Origin: Vitrella brassicaformis
Lineage: Eukaryota > Sar > Vitrellaceae
Direction: 5' to 3'
Assembly: GCA_001179505.1 (NCBI GenBank)
Contig: CDMY01000938.1
Span: 171,619 to 235,618 of the forward strand
Length of the DNA: 64,000 bases
The translations under genes were made by a program, and so were the position numbers. Positions 26,562 to 35,003 of this stretch are shown in pieces (the first letter of the stretch is position 1; the number at the start of each line of letters is the position of its first letter). The notes beneath the pieces are model-generated. The model worked only from the letters and a program-made list of their open reading frames with translations. It did no database searches and was not told the DNA's origin.

Positions 26562-27680
26562 ATGTCGTCATCCAGGGTTGCGGCCGTGTTTGTGTCCGTC
26601 GCATCTGCGCTGAGCCTTGCCGATGCTTTCAACCCACTGAGGCCGCCAGCGGTGTCACTGTCGCGGTCTGCATTGGCCAATGATGGCAGATCCAGGGCCA
26701 GGAGATCCTCGGGCGGCAGCACGGCAGCGTTTGCGACTGAGGTGGAAGTGGAGGTGACGGAGGATGACATCAAAGACTTCAAGAGGAAGTTCAAGGCGCA
26801 GATGATCGCACCCGACGGCAAGCCGTACGCGCCATGGATGATGCAGCAGATGGAGGCCGCCGGTGAGCCGACCAGCAGCGGCTGGCAGATAGGTCGGAGC
26901 AGCCGGATCTGAGTCATCGGTGTGTGTGTGTGTGTTTGGCAGGTCTGACGCAGGAGGAGGCCATCGTGGCCTTCATCAAGAGGAACAAGATCAAGGAGAT
27001 GAACGCACAGACCAAGAAGATCCGGTCAGCCGCCGAAATCAACGAGAACATCAAACTCACACAAATCGCAGACGACGAGGCAAGCACTGATGCCCCAGCT
27101 GTGGTTGTCTCTGGCTGACAAGCATAAGCCTTTCATGTTAACTTGGCTGGCAGGTATTGATTGAGTGGTCCACTGAGGAGGAGAAGGACGTTGTCGGGTT
27201 CAAGATCTTTCGAAGACCGGTATATACACCACACACACACAAAACAGCACAACCACCCACTTGTTACCTGTTCACCCACGAAAACATACCTGCAGATCGC
27301 CGGTGACGACTTCACGCTGGTCAACTCGTACGAAACTTTCGACGCCCTCAAGTCCAAGGGCGCGATGGGGGGCGTCTATCGCATCATTGAGGACGAGCTG
27401 ACATCGGGCGAGTGGGTCTACAAAGTCACAGCCATCACATCCCAGGGCAGAAGCGACGACGTGGCACTGGTTAGTGAGTCAGTCAATATTGAAGAGAGGC
27501 CGGCCTTTCATCCATCCACGCACGTCCGATGAGTATTGTCTGTCTGTCTGTTAGGGTAATGTGCAAGTGCTGACAGCCGACGAGCGGAACAAGCAGCGTC
27601 TGCTGACGATCGGCGTGCTGGGTGCCGCGGCCCTCATGATTGTGGCCTTCTTCTTTGCCGACCAGCCAAACCTCTCGTGA
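26562..27680 (+). CDS. Plastid-targeted, C-terminally anchored membrane protein with a fibronectin-III-like domain
   Basis: Five exons: 26562-26862, 26943-27079, 27154-27219, 27296-27469, 27555-27680, 267 residues, TGA stop. The start at MSSSRVAAV opens a classic signal peptide ending in SLADA, followed at once by Phe (FNPLRPPAV) and a Ser/Arg/Ala-rich stretch. This is the bipartite leader of complex red plastids. The mature part has an acidic and basic helix (TEDDIKDFKRKFKAQM), then a region like a fibronectin-III or similar beta-sandwich (VLIEWSTEEEKDVVGFKIFRR and WVYKVTAITSQGRSDD). One hydrophobic helix near the end (GVLGAAALMIVAFFFA) probably sits in a plastid membrane. Intron 2 uses a GC donor (GAG|GCAAGC). 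The function is unknown. Confidence 0.75.
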
Positions 27681-28027
27681 CGCCCCGCCCGTCCGTGTGC
27701 TGTGTGTGCTGGTTGTCGATGTGGCTGTTGGTTGATTTGATGTGCGACGTGCGCATGGCGGATGCGATTTTTGTGTCGATAGATATGTGTGTGTGTACGG
27801 TTGCGTGCGGCGTCTGTCGAGCGAGTTTTGGTTGCTTGCGGTGGTCTGTGAATGCAGCAGCTCGTCTGGATGCGATGAGTTTTTCTTGCAAGCGTGTGGC
27901 CGTCATTGTGACGACGGACGCAGCGCAACAAGACACGAGAAGACGATCAGACGATGAGTTGATGATGTTGTGCGTCATTCAATCAGTCTGTCGATTGTCA
28001 GTCGGTCGATCATCAGCATGGGATCAC
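27681..28027. other. Intergenic region between convergent genes
   Basis: 347 bases between the stop of the plastid-targeted gene and the 3' end of the cysteine-rich gene on the other strand. No coding signal is seen. It is likely the two 3' UTRs. Confidence 0.5.
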
Positions 28028-28668
28028 TCACAGCACGATGCCCGCGAGTTTGGCCAGTCCGACTCTCAGCGATCTCGTGGCGCGAACCAGCTTGAGTTCC
28101 GTCCTGCTCAGTCTCGGGTAGCTGACCGACAAATCATGGCACACACATATTCCATCAGGTGCCTCTCTCTTGCGTGTTGACCAGCTCTTACCCAACGAGT
28201 GAGTGCATCGGGATGGCGTCAGGATGTGCGGGCACACACCTGACAACAGAAGAAGATGGTTGCTGCACACATTTGTGAGTGTGTGTGTGTGTGTGTCTCA
28301 CTTCTTGTTGACTGTCGAGAATACACACTTCCTGTCTCTGTCGCACCTCCACTGAGTTATCATCCTGAACGAACAAACACACGCACTTCTCGTGCAGAGA
28401 CACTGAAAAGACGCCTCCGTCCACCCACCGGAAGGCTCCTCTGTTGTCGGCGCATTGCTTGTCTCTGCATCTGCCCGTGGACTTGTCTGTCCATGACGCA
28501 TCTGCCGTCGGTCTGTCTGGTGCTGCACGAGAAGCGGGGCGTCTCTGAACATGTGCGCTGAGCTGCTGCGGTCGTGTACTGCTCGTATGTCATTGACGGC
28601 GGAATCAGACCCCAGGCAGGCACCACGACCAAAGCGGCGCACAGCAACACCACGAGCGAGGAACTCAT
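28028..28668 (-). pseudogene. Cysteine-rich secreted protein gene, apparently frameshifted
   Basis: An ATG at 28668 opens a good signal peptide (SSLVVLLCAALVVVPAWG) and then MTYEQYTTAAAQRTCSE. Downstream exons on the same strand are 28239-28192 and 28121-28028 (ending KLAGIVL and TGA), with donors GTGAG at 28301 and GTAAG at 28191. Compared with the partial copy at 34,556-34,904, exon 1 here has 4 extra bases after GRCVMD, 1 extra base after the WVDGG codons and 6 fewer bases later. The signal-peptide frame therefore does not reach the phase needed by exon 2; it stops after VFVRSG. Either this is a young pseudogene, the short form is the real product, or the assembly has indel errors. The small Cys-rich secreted nature is clear; the role is unknown. 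Confidence 0.5.
28245..28591. repeat. Dispersed duplication, copy 1
   Basis: About 347 bases that are highly similar to 34,556-34,904 in the same orientation. It covers most of exon 1 and the first intron of the cysteine-rich gene. This copy still has the flanking signal-peptide codons and 3' exons, so it is the probable source. Confidence 0.85.
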
Positions 28669-28943
28669 CGTTACAGTTTCCTGGCGATGAGTGACTCTGT
28701 GTGCCTGGTCCATCTGTCGGTGTCTGATCAATATGTCGACGCGTATTGCATGCATTGTACTGTACACAGAAGTATGTACATCGATGTATCTATCGGTGGA
28801 CGCACGGCCTTCGCCTACGTTGACATCACAAGATGCATCGAGCAAGAGTGTCTCACCGTCACCCACAGCCGCGCAACCCAGCACATTGCATTGCATTGTC
28901 AATTGTCAGACAAACGAGGCAAACGAAGGAACCATCACCGTCA

Positions 28944-30447
28944 TCACTTCCCCTTCACCAGCAAAGTCACCACCTTGACCACCAGCAGAATGGCCATTAA
29001 GGCGCTCGCAATCGCCACAATGAAGATCAAATACGACCGCCGTCTGTGTCTCGTCAGCGATGCCGCCCACCGCACACCGAGAGAAGATGACGCGGCCGCC
29101 ACGATGCCGTAGACAACCGCGCGATCGAAGGGTATCCGCCCCATAAGGGCGTACTGGGCTGTGGTGGAGGTGCTCGTGAAGAGCACGCAGGTGGCCGCCG
29201 ACGCCACTGCTGACAAGGGCTCGACATGCATCAAGAGGAAGAAGGGAGAGAAAATAATCCCAGCGCTGATCCACATTTAGAAACAAACAAGACACATGGA
29301 TGGCGAGGCATGAATCGGTGGCGGCCCGTCACTCGCTGAGTGGCTTACCCGATGCCGACGAGCCCCGAGAAGATGCCGGCAACGAAAGCCACTAGCCCGT
29401 AGATGCAGCAGCGAGGGAGCGTCCAATCCTCGCCTCCCTCTTTCAATATCTTCACCACAAAGTACCCGTGCAGCCACACAGACAGCAGAAAGGCCGCAAA
29501 GCACATTCCCCCTCTAATATTCGCGGCGTGTCGGGAGTGGGGGTACTGACGCGAACTGTAGCCCAGCAGAATGACAGCCACCAGCAAAAGGCTCATAAGG
29601 AGGCAGTCCACAATGACACGAGACGACTGCAGAGCAGAGTCGAGAGGTCGATGGCCGAGCAGGGGCCAGCTCAGACTGTTCCCTTCCTCGAGCTCGTCTC
29701 GATTGAAATGCGGGACCGTGTAGCACCTGCTGTCCTCTGCCTCGTCCTTGCTGGGAAGGGGAGACATCTTCTCTTGCCTGTGGGCGTTGATAGCTGCTCG
29801 AAGAGTCTTGAATGACACAAACGTGACAATGGCTGCCAGAATGCCGGTGAGCAGGTACGCGGGAGTGAGGTTGAGAAGCAGGACACCGAACATGGTCCCG
29901 CCGAGTGCCAAAGGGACGGTCATCTGAACCAATTTCTGCATGCAGATCCGAAGCCATCAATACACTGCAGAGCGGGTGAATCGTCCTCTCGCGCACCATG
30001 TCGATGATCGAGCCCCCTTCCACAGGGTGTCTGGTGAGCATGTTGTACGACAGTGCCGTCAGAGATCCCAGGAAGATCACTCCCTGAAAGAAAACAAGGC
30101 CACACGCCCAGCAGATGGAGACGTCGGGCCGACCTCCTTCCTTCCTTAACCATACACCTTGGATATCGGCACGGCGTCGTGCGGCGTCATGCCCCCGACA
30201 AACATGAGTATCGTCACATAAAAGGCACTGCATACGACACAAGGCACGAGTGAGATGGAGTGGCACTGCACGCGGCATGTGTGTCTTTGTCTTTGTCTCA
30301 CCCGCCACCCATGCCGGCGGCCGACGCCAGCACTCCGCAGGCGAAGAGCGCAACGCATGTTGAGTAGACGGTGGGGTCGGTGATTGATAAGGGCTCCAGC
30401 AGCATGGCGTCCGTCAGCGTCAGCGCGGAGCTGCCGTCAATGGACAT
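28944..30447 (-). CDS. TauE/SafE-family membrane transporter, paralogue 2
   Basis: Five exons: 30447-30302, 30227-30158, 30083-29997, 29935-29349, 29265-28944, giving 403 residues with all phases agreeing. The start is MSIDGSSALTLTDAM. The family glycine motifs are VLASAAGMGGGAFYVTILMF (split by intron 1) and GIFSGLVGIGAGIIFSPFFL (split by intron 4). The central loop is only about 70 residues (SRCYTVPHFNRDELEEG), far shorter than in paralogue 1. Helices such as LLMSLLLVAVILLGY and LIFIVAIASALMAILLV support a multi-pass membrane protein. Introns after AVPISK and SIIDM match those after AVPLSK and PLIDF in paralogue 1, so the two genes descend from one intron-bearing ancestor. The transported substrate cannot be read from sequence. 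Confidence 0.87.
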
Positions 30448-30690
30448 TCGCACTTTGCAACGATGGCTTTGCTGATCAGGTATCGACCTGTAGGGAGGGA
30501 GAGGAACAACTGCTACGATGAAAAGAAGAGAAAAGGGGACAAACAGAGCCTTTCCCGAGATCTGCGAGCCGGAGTCTCAGAACGATGTGCGAGCTCGGCA
30601 CTCTTGGGAGGAGGACGGCGAAAGCCTGCTGCGCTGCGCGGTTCACTCATCGAAAAGATCACACAAAGATCACACGAAGACCACGCGAAG
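30448..30690. promoter_or_regulatory. Putative bidirectional promoter
   Basis: 243 bases between the ATG of TauE/SafE paralogue 2 (-) and the chosen ATG of ASCC2 (+). An open frame extends upstream of the ASCC2 ATG to about 30463, so a longer N-terminus is possible. It is composition-poor and I did not use it. Confidence 0.45.
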
Positions 30691-33600
30691 ATGAAGAAGA
30701 AAGAGCCGACTCAGAAGTATGTCAAGAAGCATGACAAGAAGGACCGTGCCTCAGAGGTGATCACAGAAAGAGAGAACACTGAGTGCCATCAGCCCGGCAG
30801 AGCCACTTCCGTATTGCCTGCTGACTGTGTGTCTGTTGACGCATCAGGCGGCTGCCGAGCCGAGCCAGCCGACGAGGAAGGAGATCGACGAGAATCAGCG
30901 GCGCATCCTGGAGGACAGGAGGCGGCAGGTCGAGCACAGGCTTCTGCACCAGTTCGATGCCTCACAAGACGACCAACAGGAGTCAAGACCCATAGAGGTC
31001 GGACGGCACCTTGAGCACCCAAATGCATGTGCTGACTGATATCAGCGCCTGCGTGTTCCTCCGGCCTTTTGTCTGCAGGAGTCGACTTTCCTGGCGCCCG
31101 ACAGCTCAGCCGTGGATGGCTCGGGGGTGCGGTCGGTGCCGAAGCTGGCCAAGTACTGGAGCTCGGCGAGTGCCGACGGAGGCGGGCTGGTCCTCCGCTC
31201 CCACTGGCGGGTCTTCCTGCCGCACGACAATGTCAATGCGGGGCGCATGATGGCCACCACCGACGGCACCCTGTCGCTCGATGACAAGATCAAATACCAC
31301 GGTAAGTGGCAACAGGCAGAATCGTCCTCGTCAACACACGTGTTTGTGTGCGTTCTTTCAGAGTCGACTGACCTGTCTTTGGCGACTCTGCTTCGGTGCC
31401 GCTTCCACGTTTTCTGGAGCGAGGTGGTTTACAGCGGGACCAGCAAGGACAGCAAGGCGGGGGCGGGGGGCGCGTGCAGCCTGCCCACCTTCCTCGACTC
31501 GTATCTGTGTCACGTGACCAAGCCGTGGGAGCTGGACTGTGTGGACCTCACCAAGGGCACACTCACCACCCTACGCGACGAGGAGGCGGAGGCACTGCGG
31601 GCGGCCATCGCCAAGTGAGCAGCCCAGCCGGCAGAGGGGAGAGAGAGACGCTGTGTATCCATCTGTGTGTGCCGAACTACAGGAAGGTGTTTCTCGTCTT
31701 CATCCGGCTGGTATCGATAAAGGAGTCCGATTCTGAGGTGGGCAGGGAGACCAAGGGGGCGGGTTGCTGGGTGTTGTCGGGGTACCTGTGCTGTGTTGTG
31801 TTGTGTCATGTGTGTGTCAGTATCTGTCGGCTAGGAAGCACCAGGACATCCTGTGTGACCAGAAGCTTCTGACCGCCTCGCAGCTCCTGGACATTGCCGC
31901 CCTCTACGGCCCGGCAAACGAGTGAGCATACGGCAAACACACGCACTCATTTGGAAGCAGAGAGAGATGTCAATGCGTGTCTGCGGGGATGTATGGATGT
32001 GTTATTGCATCAGGGAGAGGGTCAAGGGGTTCATTTGTGAGGTGTTCGATGCGCTTCCGCGGCGACAGGACGAGCTGCTCGAGTACATACCCACACTCCT
32101 GCACGTGAGCAACCGGACGGACCTTCACACTCATGCCATTGGCGCTTGCTCACCTTCTGCTGATTCACTGTCAGAGCTTCAACACCGGCTACGAGCGGCT
32201 GGCGATCCTCCTCAAGCAGACGGGCAGCCTCTCACTGTCAACATTGTCAGCCAAGAAAGACGGCAGCGACGACCCCGACGACTTTGGCAAAGAATTCAGC
32301 ACCAAGTGGCTGGCCAACACCCTCGACACTCTCTCCTTCCTCATCGACGGCGCCGTCACTATCGGCGGCGCGCTGCTCTTCTTCCCACCAGAAGTGGTCA
32401 GAGCGTTCGTCATGACCCGCTTTGCCAAGGAGCAGCAGCAGGCGGCGAGCTCGAGTGTCGCTGCTGCGCCTGACGAGTCGGCCCCGGCAGCCATGGTCAT
32501 GCCAATGGGCTCGCCGCTGCTCGGACTTCTCGCCAAGACCTACTCATTGCTGGTGCGTGAGCACAAGGCATCCTAGTCTATCCCATCTCATGTGTGTCTC
32601 TGTGTGTGTGGTCTCAGGTGTCCCCTGCGTGTGCGGCCCTTTATCAACCAGGCAGCAGTGTTCGAGTGGACCCCGGCAGCCACACGGCATCGTTCCGGTT
32701 CGCCCAGCAGCGGGCCCGGCTGGCGGCCGCCAATGGCATAGTCGTGACGCTCCAGGCTCTGCTGGGCTTCCGTGAGGATGAGGCCGTGCCGTCGTCATCT
32801 TCATCGTCGGACCCGCCACCCGCCCCCAGCAAGGGCAGCGCTGACGAGTTCACGGCATGGGCGCTGGAGTTCAGCGAGGGGTGTCAGTCGGCTGGGGAGG
32901 ACGGGGGCAAGTGGCTCAAGCAGGACTTCTCGCGGATGGGCATCCAGAAGACCATCGACGAGTGGAGGGACGGCACCACCATGTGCGTGGCGTGGCGTGG
33001 CGTGGCGTGGCGTGAGATAGCTGGCTGCATGTGGTGTGTGGGTGGCTCGATACAACACAGACGTGGCGTGCGTCCGTCCTTGTGTGTCTGTGCCAGGGAT
33101 GGGTCGACGAAGGAGTTCATCGAGATCGCTTTCAACCTCCGACAGCCTGACATGGTGGGCGACCAACAACACGCAGAGCGTCTCTGTCTGACGCCATTGT
33201 TCCTGTCCATGCAGAGCCCGCGCGCCAGCGACGGTCCCTCCACAGCACGCAGCAAGGTGGACACCACCATCTCGAAAGAGGAGATGGACGCCATCCAGTG
33301 AGACGAACTCAGGCCCAACACACAGCGCAGCGCATGAATGTGTGTGTGTGTGCGCCTGCCGTCAGAACCATTCGGGAGATCGCGGGAGAGGTGGCTGGCG
33401 AGGAGGGGTTCGTGCTGCAGCTGGTCAAGAGCTTCGACGCTCAGGTCAACATGATCGTCAACCACCTGTTTGAGGGCAGCCTGCCACCCCACCTTGCCGC
33501 CCTCGACCGACGCATGACCCTCCAGGAAGGTCAGTCAGCCGCAACACACCACCCATCATGACCGTCTCATATTGTGTGTACACGTGCAGGCATTAAGCTC

Positions 33601-34408
33601 CTCGAGAAGGGCGGCTCTCGGCCCGTATCAAGCCCGTCGCAGAGCCCACCACCAGCAGCAGCAGCCGCTGCTGCAGCTGCATCAGTGCCTCAGGTGGCCC
33701 CTCGGCCGCGACGGGCGCGCCCGACAGTCAGGATGGAGGGCGATGAAGGATTGGAGATGTCAGCGGCTGAGAAGTCCCGGATACTAGACACTGCGTAACC
33801 ATCCATCCACGACGGCCGCGCCACACGCATATCTTTGAATGTGGGGATGCCTTGTGTGGTTGTGGCGGCTTCTGCAGGCTCCGTGTGGATGAGTATGACG
33901 ACGAATATGACGACACGGACATGGCAAACTACAACATCGCGGCAGAGATCGGAGGTGAGTGCCATGCGACGCAGCATGCACCCATCCACCCACACACCCA
34001 CTGTGGATGGGCTCTTTGTCTTCAGACACAGGCGAGTCGGACGAAGAGGACGAAGAAGAGGAGGTCAGACGCTCACGCTCACGCCCACGCTCACACATTC
34101 TCGATCGGTGTCTGGTGTCTGTCTGTTGCAGGACGAGAAAGGCGAGGGCGCCGGTGCCATCCGCGACCCGCGATGGGGCCCTGACAAAATGAGAGGAGGG
34201 AGGCTGCCCAGAGGTATGCATGCATGTCGACCGACCACAACGCTCTGGACTCATTTAGGCCTTCATTCTTTCAGGTCGCGGGTTGCCAGTGCATGGGCAG
34301 ACCATCCAGGCGCGTCGAAAGGAGGAGCACAAGGGCCGCATCGCCAACCACAACCGCAGGCAGGGCGCCTGGAAGAAGGCGCAGAAGGGCATGCTGGGCG
34401 GGTTCTAG
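30691..34408 (+). CDS. ASCC2: Activating signal cointegrator 1 complex subunit 2 homologue
   Basis: Seventeen exons: 30691-30756, 30848-30997, 31079-31301, 31362-31614, 31683-31737, 31821-31921, 32014-32104, 32175-32552, 32618-32982, 33097-33154, 33215-33297, 33366-33529, 33590-33794, 33878-33954, 34026-34063, 34132-34213, 34275-34408; 2,523 nt, 840 residues, TAG stop. ASCC2 (yeast Cue3/Rqt3) binds ubiquitin in the complex that splits collided ribosomes and, in animals, in alkylation-damage repair. Diagnostic parts are a CUE domain around residues 608-660 (IREIAGEVAGEEGFVLQLVK, then LPPHLAALDR), an acidic DEYDDEYDD segment, and the C-terminal GQTIQARRKEEHKGRIANHN motif that ends ASCC2 proteins. 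The long N-terminal helical region fits the ASCC3-binding part. Length is close to the human protein (about 757). Confidence 0.9.
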
Positions 34409-35003
34409 TGCCACTGAGACCCCGTATCGATGACGCATAGATCTATGGATAGATACATGAACTCCCACACAGTGCAACTTTTGTTGCGCCTCTCGGGTTT
34501 GTATGTTGTGCGAGTGCCTTTCGCCATCCTTTATCATGCCACGGCCTTTGTGTCAAACAGAAGAAGAAAATGTTTGCTGCACACATTCGTGTGTGTGTGT
34601 GTAAGTGTCTCACTTCTTGTTGACTGTCGAGAACACACACTTCTTGTCTCTGTGGCACCTCCACTGAGTGATGAAACTAAACGAACAAACACACACACAC
34701 GCACTTCTCGTGCAGAGACACTGAACAGACCCTCCGTCCACCCACCGGAACGCTCTTTTGTTTTCGGCGCATTGCTTGTCTCTGCATCTGCCCGTGGACT
34801 TGTCCATGACGCATCTGCCGTCGGTCTGTCTGGCACTGCACGAAAAGCGACGCGTCCCTGAACATGTGCGCTGAGCTGCTGCTGTGGTGTACTGCTCGTA
34901 TGTCGACTGCTCGTATGACACTGGTGCCGCGTCTCAGACGACCCCCCACGCGGCCCCCATCCTGGTCGTTCCCCTTTCCCCCCCTCCCCTGCTCGCACGC
35001 GAC
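34409..35003. promoter_or_regulatory. ASCC2-calpain intergenic region, mostly a duplicated fragment
   Basis: 595 bases between the ASCC2 stop and the calpain ATG. Positions 34,556-34,904 are the second copy of the cysteine-rich gene fragment. The remaining 99 bases before the ATG are pyrimidine-rich and may hold the start region of the calpain transcript. Confidence 0.5.
34556..34904 (-). pseudogene. Truncated copy of the cysteine-rich secreted protein gene (duplication, copy 2)
   Basis: Minus-strand reading gives one uninterrupted cysteine-rich frame from TYEQYTTAAAQRTCSGT through DKSTGRCRDKQCAENK to KCVFSTVNKK, with over a dozen cysteines. It then shows the same GTGAG donor as copy 1. It lacks the signal-peptide codons upstream and the downstream exons: similarity ends sharply at about 34,904 on one side and 34,556 on the other. 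It is thus a gene fragment, although its frame is better preserved than that of the longer copy at 28.0-28.7 kb. Confidence 0.7.

Noticed and set aside
28028-28668. Reading the Cys-rich gene as a toxin or effector
   Set aside because: A signal peptide and cysteines alone do not show this; no recognisable toxin fold or motif is visible.
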